Positions 33,002-43,087 of a stretch of DNA of 64,000 bases are shown one piece after another (position 1 is the first letter of the stretch; each line of letters begins with the position of its first letter). The stretch lies in NCBI GenBank assembly GCA_907163375.1, contig CAJQUW010003073.1:260501-324500 (forward strand), given 5' to 3'. The DNA comes from Prostheceraeus crozeri. Lineage: Eukaryota > Platyhelminthes > Polycladida > Euryleptidae. The translations under genes were made by a program, and so were the position numbers. The notes beneath the pieces were generated by a model. The model did not search any database. It was not told the origin of the DNA and saw only the letters and a list, made by a program, of their open reading frames with translations.

Positions 33002-33585
33002 GTGATAACCTAATACGAGTCATAATTTTCATAATTTAATTAATTATGTCCCAACTGATTCCTGCAGCCGAGAAGCATCTATGAAGCTGGAGAGAGCGGC
33101 TTTCATACGATGTCTTTGACAGCCAAATTAAAATTATTAATAAGTTCAGTATATTATAGCTATTATTTTCACCGTATGTCCATGATTCCTGCCAGTCTTT
33201 CAAAAATGCTGCTGAATGAACGGAAGTCATCAGCTCAGCAGTTAGTGCGAACAGCTGAGGATTACATTGGCCATCGGTCAATCCATTCATGCAGTGTTAT
33301 TCGTAGCTGAAGCTGTCGGGAAAGATAAGACCGTTCTACACGCATGGACGGTCTTCCGTATTCCTCGATGGTTAAATCGTAAGATTATACTTATTTATAG
33401 TTCAATGGGTCAAAAGATCCCCTGAATTGCTCCAGATTAAACCCTGTTCGCAATACTGGGATGCGAGGTACGATTCGTCCAAATAGTAGGATTCCGATTA
33501 ATTTGAAAAGTTTGAAAGTACCTACACGCGTGAAGGTTTTTGTTTCAATGCCTTCAGTGAAATTCAGCGATAAAATGTATATATC

Positions 33586-33720
33586 TGAATTGGCACGGTT
33601 GACAAAGCTGCTGAACTTCAGAAGGTGAGAACTCTTCCAGGCAGCAAAACAGAGTATTCAAAACCAGCAGCTATCGAGAATTACAATGTAGATATGGGGG
33701 GGGGGGGTGGATTTGAGTTG
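33586..33720 (+). pseudogene. piggyBac transposase relic
   Basis: SKPAAIENYNVDMGG followed, after a run of 12 G (33696-33707), by VDLS matches the KPxxIxxYNxxMGGVDLS signature around the third catalytic Asp of piggyBac transposases. The upstream frame reaches only to about 33586. No TTAA-flanked ends were found. It belongs to a different family from the copy at 5254-6743, which reads KPSIVENYNQEMGGIDLTD. Confidence 0.5.
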
Positions 33721-33827
33721 TGAAATTCTTGCATCGAATTATTTTTTCGAGGGTAACTCTTTTCTTGACTAGTAACAAGGACTGACACAGGAAAAGCAAG
33801 CCTTGTCATATTCTTGATTGATGTATA

Positions 33828-34657
33828 ATCAAGCTTGCCGTTGGAATGAATTTCCAGCCCAATCCCAATGAGAATTTGCATTAGGATCCCAATAGCCTGT
33901 TTATAGCTAATAACGTACGCAAGTTTACCCCAAGATGCATCGGTGCTTACCGTTTGGGCCAACCATATGTTACTTTTTGAATTGACGAAGGCCACGGATG
34001 TAGGCCTAGGACTATACTGGCCTTAATAGTAATAGAGGCTTTAATTGATTTTACACAATTGTATATAATAGGCCTACTGTATGGCTAAATTTTTCACCGA
34101 GACTGCCTTCACCTAAGAGCTTATAGGGGCCTACATCTATAGCTGATATGTATGCGTACGAGCTACAAACATGCTTGGTATTAATTATGCATATATCGGA
34201 TAATGCGGTGTTAATAAACAGCTCGCCACACGGGCTCTTTTTGAAGCCATTGCTCCTGCGCAGCGTCATACTAGTACCCATTTTTACCACGTACGCGCAA
34301 AGCACGAGTTGAGGCACAAGAAGGCCTCCGAATGAAGTCACTATTTTTAGCAACTAGGGAAGTTAAAGCCATGAAGTAGGGTTAAAGCTGACTGTGTCAG
34401 TTCGTGTGAATCACACTAAGAGCTCTCAATGCTCGAATTCGAGGGAGGCAAAGTCAAACTGAAGACACAGCAAGATGAACTGCTCAGTACAACCCGAAAA
34501 CATTTGTAGCGTACTGACTAATGTGAACGATTACATGTATATTTTGTTGGGAGAGGGATTATTGGGATCTATTGGGATTTATTGGAATTGGGGTGGAATT
34601 TTTGGTAGCCCAATCCCAATAGCTATTGGGATCCCAATCCCAACTGCAAGCCTTGAT
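33828..34657. mobile_element. Inverted-repeat element with ATTGGGAT motifs
   Basis: ATCAAGCTTGCCGTTGG at the left end is mirrored by CCAACTGCAAGCCTTGAT at the right with few differences. Subterminal regions at both ends contain CCCAATCCCAAT / ATTGGGATCC words in opposite orientation (33865-33895 and 34598-34645). A related solo fragment, CCCAATCCCAACGGCAATTT, lies at about 41921. No transposase and no clear target duplication. Confidence 0.5.
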
Positions 34658-35930
34658 ATAATGCATGCATAATTAAGGAATTTGAATTTACATGAATTCA
34701 AATATAAAAACAATAATATTCGAAAATATTCTTGTATTTCTAAAAAGCAAATACACACAAAAACAATGAGATTTGACATTTCAAAATCAATCAAGATAAT
34801 TTTTGGAACGCTGCAAAACCTAATACAAAAATGTTTGAAATGTCAATCAACATTGCGTCGCAAAGCCAAGCCACTTGGATTTCGATCTGTCCTTATAAAT
34901 TTTTCATGTTCATGATATTCTTCTTTTTGAAAAAAATAGTGACTTGCTTACTCGATAGGTTATGTCAGATTTTTGAATAACACCTGAACTTTGCTGCGAA
35001 CAAATGTTTGCATATACATGTATTATTCAATATGCCGAGAGATTTGTGCAACTAAAAGTGTTCACTGAGTTTCATGGATTTACATGCACGTTACCTTTTT
35101 ACACTAGACGATGGATTTTACAATAATATAATCACTGATTTCAGAAGGAGTCTGTCAGAGATTCTGATAAAAAAATCACTAAAACAAATGCACTCCTAGG
35201 TGAGACTTAAAACAAATTTCATCTCAATTTTTGAAAATACTCTCAACACGTTGCAATAAAATTTCACTCTAATGAAATTTATCGATAACAAATGAGCTGA
35301 CATAGTCGCGACCCTACACATTCAGTAATTGCATCACAGCTATTCATACTTCTAATGATGCACTGTGTGTGAATACAGCGAAAACACACTTAGCAAATTT
35401 ATCGAAATGACTGTCGATCTTTTTCGAAGTCTTCAGTAAGTTAAGAAACACTATGCATCGATATATGATTCAAATTCCATTTGTTTATCATAATGAACAT
35501 TCCTAAATTAAAAGACTTGGAAAATAAGACACGAACCTGATGTGTGTGTTAGCTTAAAATGACAACAGCACTGAAGCACTGATCCTTTTGCTTTCAAATT
35601 TCAACTCACACATAAAGTTCGTGTCTATACAGGTAATAGAAAAAATGTGAAATCCCTGAGATCAGTAACGTCAGTTACAATTTTCTGTTTCACTTCTAGA
35701 GGAAAATAATTGCATCATATCATAAATATTAATTCACAAGCTATTAATTCTTCCAGCTAACTCTGGCAGGATAATCACTTATCACAGAAATTCAATATCT
35801 CCATTCGTACCGGCAGTGCAAAAGCACCGAAACGATTGGGAGACCAACGATCACAGCCATCATGTACGAATTGCAAAATGATAAGGCGCTCGAAAATTTC
35901 TTATTCTATCGTCTTTCATTCTTTCTCCAG
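34658..35930. other. No supported feature
   Basis: AT-rich spacer. No terminal repeats, splice-supported exons or RNA motifs seen. Confidence 0.4.
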
Positions 35931-36030
35931 GGAATGAAAATTCGCCTTCCTTTTACCGACACACAGACTGACACTATGCGTAAACATTGTACGTTAGAAC
36001 AGGAAGCATTCACAGACCTGTATCCAAACA
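35931..36030 (+). CDS. Candidate internal exon, unknown protein
   Basis: Both splice sites are strong: acceptor CATTCTTTCTCCAG and donor CCAAACA/GTAAGTTCC. Only one of three frames is open across the 100 bases. It reads MKIRLPFTDTQTDT and RKHCTLEQEAFTDLYPN. Function is unknown and no partner exon was found on the plus strand. A minus-strand candidate lies only 110 bases away, so at least one of the two may be false. Confidence 0.4.
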
Positions 36031-36139
36031 GTAAGTTCCATTTGTTTATGTCGCCCGAATATGGCAACATAGCAACAAGAAATATGTTAGAATTCCATCA
36101 AACGCCGAGAAAAACAAATCCTGCGTAATACCAATCAAT

Positions 36140-36220
36140 TCATGATCTTGCAAGTAGAACTGACGACCGCAACTCATCCATAGCTTTCTGTCCCCGACTT
36201 AATGCCATCTTGATGTCAAC
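36140..36220 (-). CDS. Candidate short terminal exon, unknown protein
   Basis: On the minus strand TTTTTCCTCGGCAG precedes 26 codons (VDIKMALSRGQKAMDELRSS to LLARS) and a TGA. The composition is helical and plausible. It is short enough to arise by chance. A larger open stretch upstream (36592-36325, minus) could supply a preceding exon through a GTGTAT donor in the same phase, but this is weak. Confidence 0.33.
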   Translation of the reverse strand, partial: VDIKMALSRGQKAMDELRSSVLLARS

Positions 36221-37363
36221 CTGCCGAGGAAAAACTTTTATAAAAGTAAGAATGTGAAAACATAACTTAAATTTCTTAGAAAAGCTAATAAAAATCCATA
36301 TAAGTCGAATATAGAATAACATGTTTAACTGGACAAACACATTGAACAGGTGGATATTTGACGTCTACCCCAACTGAAATACACATGCCAATAAAGCGTG
36401 AACAGTTTTGCGTTACTTGAAGCATCTGTGTGTTTATAGATAATCTCGAATAGCAGCATCCTGTCTTTCCGGATCTCAGTTGTATGATAAGTTTGGATAA
36501 GAGGTCCAAAATAAGGAAAAGCAACACTTTGTTTACCAATAGTTCTGTTCGCATGCAGAGTCTTATCAACTTGAAATAATCGACTTCCTGGGAGTTATTT
36601 TTGTAATACTCTTCGCGAAAACATTCCCAAGTCCGAAGCATAGTCCAAAGTAGCAATTTACTATCTACGAATTTACTCACAATTCCTTCTTTAAATAAAC
36701 GCAGAAGTATTTTTACCGCTGCAAAATACAGCAAGGAAGTCATCAAATTTTAGCACACAAATGTGATAAAACATTGGCGCCATTTGATGCAGCGTTAATG
36801 GTCATTTTGTCGGAATAAACTGGACGGATAACATTTATTTGGCATATCATCAATGTACCTTTTCACATCGTTCACAGCATGTAATAGGATTCCCAGTGGT
36901 TTGCGGAGAAGTATAATTCTATCAAATGCAATTCTGCGTGATAACATCTACGAAATGGAAAATATTACCGCTTTAATGTCAGAGATTTGAAACTTTGAAT
37001 TAGCTGCAAGTAATTCAGTTACATGTATGATATTCCTAATGCAAACTGTTTTCTATCTACGCAAATACCACTGAAATTAAGTGTCAGAATCAAATATTTC
37101 TGATTGCTTTCACTAACGAGGTAATTAAAGGCATTGGTAATGAATGCAAAAATCACTGCTTGAAGTAGATTGCTGCGGTCACACGTGATTAAAATAACAC
37201 ATGGAATGGATCAATAACTTGGATTTACGAATCAACATGATTGCGTTCCCTATGAGAACGGTTTTTGATCACCACATTTGCTTCTATAAAAGGATCCAGT
37301 ATGACAACTAAATTCTGGTAGTTACATGATTTACATGTACATGTACAAGTACATTGCTTCATA
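36221..37363. other. No supported gene; two overlapping minus frames noted
   Basis: Between 36285 and 36746 two minus-strand frames are open over the same bases. One contains KQSVAFPYFGPLIQTYHT, the other KLLLWTMLRTWECFREEYY. An acceptor-like TGTATTTTGCAG stands at about 36718. Neither is recognised and they cannot both be coding. Confidence 0.3.
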
Positions 37364-37425
37364 CAGGGTTCCTACCGAGTTCCGGAGAAAAAAATCGAGG
37401 ACTTTTTCAGCGTATAAGTTGTAAC
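37364..37425. mobile_element. Solo hAT-type terminus
   Basis: CAGGGTTCCTACCGAGTTCC begins a hAT-like end with a GAGGACTTTTTCAG subterminal stretch. It is related to CAGGGTTCCCACG at 32018. No matching right end or target duplication. Confidence 0.35.
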
Positions 37426-37834
37426 CGAATTTTAACTGTTTTAGTTATATGTGTATTTCTTCTTATTTCTTAGCTTAGAATGTGATACATCATTAAATGA
37501 AGTAAAGGCGATACATGGATATTCCATTACTTTAATACAACTTTTTGATGTAACTAGAAAATGAAAACTTAGAAAATCTCGTACTATGATGATAAAAACA
37601 AACATAGGTAAGGTAGCAACAAGCAATGAACATACCGATGAAATCTATGAGTACATAGTTAAATTTTCTAGAATCGATCAAGTAGTTCGGAACGTCATCA
37701 AATTAAAAAAATAACAATCTTTGGTCTGTCTGCACGAAACCATTACTTTCACACTTTACGATGAGATATAAGATATTTACTAGAAATAAATTAATAGAAA
37801 AAAGTCTGTACATATCTAAATTGATGAAATCGAA

Positions 37835-38191
37835 TTATTTCATGAAAGCAAGTGTTTTAGAGATGGGAAAGCACAATAATCTACACTCTACATGCATAAT
37901 AGTATTTCGCTGAAAGAGTGAAAATAAAAGGAGCGATTTAGCTCTCTTAATATCAAGCAAACGAATATCCAGTGCCTCAGCCTGTTCATCTAACAGCTCC
38001 CACTGACTTTCAATAGATTTTATCTTCAGATCGAGTTCAAATTTCCGCTTTCTTACACTAGTTTCAACCCATTCCTTATCACGTTTGTTCTCCTTCAAGC
38101 AAAGTATTGAAGTCTCCAGGACTTTCCAGGAAATTTCAAGTAGGATTTTGAAATTTCATTTTCAAAGATTTCCACGACCGATAGAGCCCTG
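37835..38191 (-). mobile_element. hAT-type terminus with a coiled-coil open frame
   Basis: On the minus strand a CAGGGCTCTATCGG end at 38191 leads into a subterminal region with GAAATTTC and CCTGGAAAGTCCTGG words, typical of some hAT ends. It is followed by an 87-codon frame (38098-37835) with KENKRDKEWVETSVRKRKFE and SIESQWELLDEQAEALDIR, predicted mostly helical. The other end of the element was not found, and the frame's role is unknown. Confidence 0.4.
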
Positions 38192-38968
38192 TGACCGATA
38201 TCTATGTTCTAGTAACAGACCAGCACACGAAGTGGCCCCAGAATGCCCTGCAATTCTTACAGCATTGTCTACCTGTTTGAACGACTGAGTTGCATCTTCA
38301 GATCGTTAGTTACATATCAGGTATATAATGAAATCACCTGTAATCTAATATTGGTCGACACGATTATTCCCTGTCAAAAATCAGTAAATGCAAATCATGA
38401 GCGCGCTTGCTTTCCCAAAATTATTCAGATTATCAATTTTCCTCGTTGAGAAATTCATGCTCGTGTAGTTTCTGTTTAATTGCTGTAAGCACTGAAATGA
38501 AGTAATTATTAGTGTAAAATCTAAACTCGAATGTTAATTACTTTGCAATCGATAATATCATTCATAAATTTACTTTTTCAGATATTTCAGCTATCTATGA
38601 TATTGAGGGTTGATTATGAATCAATTTAGGAAGAAAAACTCAATGACATCATTTCATTTTCACTTCATCTTATAACAAAATCTCGAATAGTCAAAATTTG
38701 AAATATCAACAATAACCTTGATTCTTAATTTTGACACCAAAGAAATAAATCAATCACTAAATCTTCAAATAACCATTCTCAAGATTCAGACAAAAATGCT
38801 TTCAATGTCAAATATATACATCAATAGTTCGCTCTTCCTCATATCTCTTGATACTCGCCGCATTATTGGAATCGAAGATCCAATAACCAAGTCGTTTACT
38901 AGAACCAAGCCGTCCGGGTTCTATCCTGCGGAAGAAGTCAATGCTTTTCACTTTACATCGCCCTGTAC
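38192..38968. other. No supported gene
   Basis: Both strands carry a semi-plausible open frame at 38718-39005 / 38808-39011. They exclude each other and neither has a domain or good splice signals. Confidence 0.3.
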
Positions 38969-39228
38969 CTCCAAGCATGATCATAAAATCCACATGCAAA
39001 TCTGATGACATTTATAAATAAACAGCTGCGAATCCCCATTTCAAGGATGTAATGATGTAACCAAGCTTTCTTAATTGATAGCCATAGTCGATCGCGTTCA
39101 TTGTAAGGATTGCTTCCCCGAAAATGACCTTTCAAATAAGTCATTGAGTGTCGGATGACATTGCTACTGTCAGTTGGATGGGAAGAAACAGCGGAGTTAA
39201 CACATTTCTCGAACATCCCAATGATGAA
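38969..39228 (-). CDS. Candidate internal exon, unknown protein
   Basis: On the minus strand CAACAGCTGATTGACAG could be an acceptor and GCTTGGAG/GTACAG a donor. The 86-codon frame reads HPTDSSNVIRHSMTYLKG, RGSNPYNERDRLWLSIKKAW and INVIRFACGFYDHAW. The composition is convincing but the acceptor lacks a pyrimidine tract. It could be a fragment of an unrecognised transposon protein instead. Confidence 0.32.
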
Positions 39229-39748
39229 CTGTCAATCAGCTGTTGCAACGTACCGCTGATACATCAAATCATTTAGTGCCAGGCCTAGAAAATGTGGTAA
39301 TATCCTGTACTTCAGGATACTGTCTCGAAGTACATTTTGAATAAACGTCGATTACCTATAAAACATACAATTTTCTTACAAAATGAAAACTTGAAATCGT
39401 TGATGGGATTGATTATTTTCTAATTTTACTCCAGGATAGTCTACAAACACTATAATGACAACTGTTGCTTCTTAGTACAATCCCACTGGCTACGTGGGCC
39501 GCCAAACAAATAGTGCATCACTTTTTACATAGCCTAAATTAAATAGTAAAAAAATCTTTGATTTGTTTGAAAGGAAACGGAATTAGTAGACCAGATATTA
39601 AAATGAGTTAGTTCACGTTCCAATTATGTGTATATCATGGACAAAAATCATAAATTTGAAATGCAAACTTGCAATCTTGCATGCGTGTGCCTCATCGTAC
39701 TTCATGTACATTCATATATTGGCATAAGAGGTGGTTGGGTGATGTTGT
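39229..39748. other. No feature recognised
   Basis: Contains a small hairpin (TATCCTG/CAGGATA near 39301-39322). Nothing else is supportable. Confidence 0.35.
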
Positions 39749-39903
39749 CATTGTTCGATTTGAGGACACCCAATTCGCTCAATGGATCGAAAACCATATC
39801 ATTTGCTAAAGCGCTTTTCGGTCCAGCACCGTTGGCGATTTCCAAAGCAATATAACATTAACATGGATTTTTGAGGGCGCGTATGCGCCTGAAAATGTCC
39901 TAA

Positions 39904-40277
39904 ATTGTTGCCCGAAAAATCTATGTTAATACTATTGTGCGTGATTGAAATGAACTGGGCAGCAATGCTATGAATGCACATGTAGAATGTAGATATGCGC
40001 TGATTGAGATTTCAAAAATGTCTTTCACATGCAGAGATAGAGAAATCATCATTGTGCGTAATTTAGCTATGGTACAATGTGGAAAAAAAGAAGACAACTA
40101 TGTATCTCGCAATGATGATATCCGCATCTGCGCATGTGAAAGATATTTTAGAAATCTCATTTGGCGTGTATCTCCATGTGTTAATCATACCATTGCTGCC
40201 CGCTTTTTCCAACATTGCTGCCCAGTCAATTTCAATCACGCACAATAGTATTAACATAGATTTTTTCGGGCAACAAT
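39904..40277. repeat. Inner hairpin 1 of the nested palindrome
   Basis: The left arm 39904-40058 and right arm 40108-40277 are reverse complements with indels. Landmarks are ATTGTTGCCCGAAAAA, ATGTTAATACTATTGTGCGT and CTTTCACATGC. The loop is about 49 bases. Confidence 0.88.
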
Positions 40278-40615
40278 GTAATATATCAGTTCAGATATCT
40301 GAACCGCAATATGCTATAAGACTGAGGGTCGTCAGGCACGAAGCCATAGCTTATTGCGGTTCTGAGATCTGAATTGCAATATCATTGTGTTGAGGTTATC
40401 TATGATTGAACCACAATATGCTAAACAGGTATATTGCGGTTCAATATTTGAACATTGAAAGATATACGAACCTAAACACAATGTAGGACATTCTCAGGCG
40501 CTTACGCGCCCTCAAATGTGCTACATTGTTGCCCTCAAAAATCCATGTTAATGTTATATTACGGGATAAATTGTTGCCTTCCTTTTTCCACATTGTACCA
40601 TAGCTCAATTACACA

Positions 40616-40977
40616 CAATAACATTTATTACTTACAAATTTCAAAGTATCTATAACAGTGTGCCAAGAAGTGGACATAGCATCATATGATTACTGGGATT
40701 GTAAAAGAATAGAAATTCAGGGCAGTGTAACACGGAGTATATCGGAGTATATAAAAGCGGTGCATCAAAGAATCTCATCATACATATGGACATTCATACA
40801 TGTGGACATTGGACATAATGTATGATGAGATTCTTTGATGTACCGCTTTTATATACTCCGTGCTACACTGCCCTAAATTACTATTCTTTTACAATCCCCG
40901 TAATCATATGATGCTATGTCCACTTCTTGGCATGCTGTTATAGATATTTTGAAATTTGTAAGTAATAAATGTTATTG
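40616..40977. repeat. Inner hairpin 2 of the nested palindrome
   Basis: The left arm 40616-40795 and right arm 40818-40977 match at about 90% or better by eye over about 160 bases (CAATAACATTTATTACTTAC, CCAAGAAGTGGACATAGCAT, TCAAAGAATCTCATCATACA) around a 22-base centre. The left arm has an extra GTATATCG-type duplication. High arm identity suggests a recent origin or gene conversion. Confidence 0.92.
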
Positions 40978-41144
40978 CTTTGAAAATGGCCAACGGTGCT
41001 GGATCAAAAAGCGCTTTAGCAAATAATATGGTTTTCGATCCATTGAACGAATTGGGTGTCCTCAAATCGAACAACATTCATATCTATAAAATCAATAGCT
41101 GTTCATCATGAACTGTCCCCAATTCGTCTTATTTTGAAATATGG

Positions 41145-41347
41145 TGGTTAGATAGCCAGCTCGGTCACCTAACTAATCCACATGTCATTTATTTCTTTGG
41201 GCATGGCTCAGCTCATGTGTGTTCAATAAGAAACCCCGCTCGTTCACTGAACTGCAAGAATCAATACGAAATCAAGTCACATCAGTCAACGTTGGCATTC
41301 CGGAGAAAATTTATATCAACTTCCGTGAAAGTCTGGTGTGGTGCTAA
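41145..41347 (+). pseudogene. Tc1/mariner-type transposase C-terminal relic
   Basis: One frame reads WLDSQLGHLTNPHVIYFFGH, resembling the (S/P)PDL-P-DFFLWG block that carries the last catalytic acid. The next frame reads FTELQESIRNQV and IPEKIYINFRESLVWC, resembling the conserved ELKxxIRxxI...NFRERLxxC tail. A frameshift separates them and the catalytic residues are lost. It lies just outside the nested palindrome. No terminal repeats were identified. Confidence 0.55.
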
Positions 41348-42453
41348 TGCAACGGTCATCACATCCATTATGTCAATTTTAATTCGCAAGGTCATTAATG
41401 AAATTGCTATAAAGATGCCATAAGACATACATCCTTCAACGTGAAAATCACTTGGTTGCTGTGATATATAGAATATTACATGTCAGTCTACAGTAGACAA
41501 TTATCTTGTGATATATCAATTAAAGCTACATTATTTTCTATATTACCAAGATTCAGTAAGAAATAGTGACCATATATTTATCAGTACAAATTCCCAGTAA
41601 AAATCCGTGCATGGTGTACGACATATACCGGGGAATCGGCACCTCCACCAGCTAAATGACTGATACGAATAAAAGGAGAGTCCTGGAATATGACTTTCAT
41701 TTTATTGACGCACCATTAGAACAGAAGAAAATCAGAACATTACTTTAGAGCTAAGAAACATTCAGTTGATAACAAAGGGTCTACTACCTGTTGAGGTGTT
41801 ACTACGCAACACTTGTTAATAGGATAGATGGATAATGGATTGTGGTCCCTGAAGCGGTAGTACTTCTGCCTAGGAATGGGATTGGTAGGAAGAAATTACT
41901 ATAACATAACTTGAACCCAATCCCAACGGCAATTTCATTGCATTTTTATGCGATTTACTCAACTCAATTGAGATTCAGAAATTTCAGAAAATTGACGCAT
42001 GTTGCTCATGCCTGCTCTTTAATCTACAGCAGTGGTTCAACTGATCTATAATACGTGTTTTATCCTCATAACCATGATCATGCGATCGCTTTGATGTCAT
42101 TCAATGAGTAGCTGACAAAAGGATAGAGAGATGAAAATGCAAGGTTGGCTTATCACTGATCACGACCTGACGTAAACTTTAATCTTAATGAACTTTTCAA
42201 CAATCATATTGGAACGACGAAAGAGATGATAAATATAATTATCTTGCAATCATTGAATGGTTAAACCAATCCCTTAAGTGCTGACAGACATCTAGAAAAT
42301 TTTCATCCTTTTGTCAGAATTCATCTCATACCACAAGAATAAGTCTCATAAATCGACAAAACCCTAACATCTTTGTTCATCAGCTGATGGAATCTTGATT
42401 GATAAAAGGAAGAGTCTGATAAATGATTGAACTCGTGGCGTAGGATCACTCTT
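41348..42453. other. No supported gene
   Basis: Contains a solo fragment of the ATTGGG-motif repeat at about 41876-41945. Nothing else recognised. Confidence 0.4.
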
Positions 42454-42460
42454 TATAAAT
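42454..42460 (+). promoter_or_regulatory. TATA-like box
   Basis: TATAAAT 26 bases before the ATG at 42486, in CTCTTTATAAATATG. The spacing is short for a transcription start plus leader, and such words are common in AT-rich DNA. Confidence 0.2.
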
Positions 42461-42485
42461 ATGTCATATTCGTATGAAATATAGC

Positions 42486-42653
42486 ATGTTCAAGATGCCT
42501 AAGACGATAGCAGTCAATGCGCAGCTCGTTGTCATGTGTCTGTTGACATTTTGTCAAACAATGTCTATTAACGCCTTAGTGGGAACCGGGTCGGATTTTT
42601 CAGCATGGTACAGCACTTTATTTTTCGACCAAGGTCCGTTTTACTTAAAGTAA
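42486..42653 (+). CDS. Small ORF with signal-peptide-like start
   Basis: 55-codon frame, MFKMPKTIAVNAQLVVM..., with a basic start, a hydrophobic core (LVVMCLLTFC at residues 14-23) and small residues before a likely cleavage near SINA (27-30). It ends SDFSAWYSTLFFDQGPFYLK before TAA. A GACCAAG/GTCCGT donor lies inside, so the frame might also be the first exon of a longer precursor. It has no recognisable family, no cysteine framework and no dibasic processing sites, so a peptide hormone or secreted factor is only a possibility. Confidence 0.35.
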   Translation: MFKMPKTIAVNAQLVVMCLLTFCQTMSINALVGTGSDFSAWYSTLFFDQGPFYLK

Positions 42654-42793
42654 ATAGACATTTGAATAAGACTGCAACTTATGATTGAAAAATCAAGCCA
42701 CCATTTTTAAAGATTCACTCAATATACCTTCCTGCTCAGAACTAAGCTCGACTTGTCTAAAATCACCTGCTTTCCGCACACGCATCGACCGTA

Positions 42794-43087
42794 CTGCAAG
42801 AACTTCAGTGGCTATCAGTTAACCGAGGGAATGAGCTGTGCCTGGTGACTGTTGTTTACAAATGCCTTCACAGCGCTTCACGAGCTACAGATCTACCGTA
42901 TCGCTCTCGCCACGATACACGAACTCTTCCGCAGGAAAAGGAAGTTGACTTCATCTATGGAGAGGCCTTTCATTTCAACCGGACCTCATGCCTGGAGTTT
43001 ATTGCTTGTTTGTGTGCGAAATTCAACACTCCTGTCGAATTAAAAACGAATTCAAGAGACTTTTACTTATCTGCTACACATTCTTAG
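42794..43087 (+). pseudogene. 3' end of a CR1/L2-group LINE
   Basis: Frames at 42794-42960 and 42950-43080 read LQWLSVNRGNELCLVTVVYK and MERPFISTGPHAWSLLLVCV followed by RNSTLLSN, the last conserved blocks of CR1/L2-group proteins (L-W-L-P-V ... VYKCLH ... SFSxxGPxLWNSLP). Frameshifts and substitutions show an old 5'-truncated copy. No tail repeat is visible. Confidence 0.65.

Larger units (their letters stand above)
39749..41075. repeat. 1.3-kb nested palindrome
   Basis: The outer arms are 39749-39853 and 40970-41075, sharing CGATTTGAGGACACCCAATT and ATGGATCGAAAACCATAT in reverse orientation. They enclose two further large hairpins and a repeated GCGCGTATGCGCC-type word that occurs near 39876-39890 and inverted at 40498-40512. 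A pair of repeated ATATTGCGGTTC words lies at 40300-40450. No coding sequence is credible inside. It is probably a composite of foldback elements inserted into one another. A read-through transcript would be almost wholly double-stranded. Confidence 0.9.

Noticed and set aside
36325..36592. Two overlapping minus frames, one possibly an exon before 36220
   Set aside because: Mutually exclusive readings, weak acceptor, unrecognised protein. Noted only.
39970..40372. Several overlapping open frames on both strands
   Set aside because: They are mirror images produced by the nested palindrome, not independent genes.
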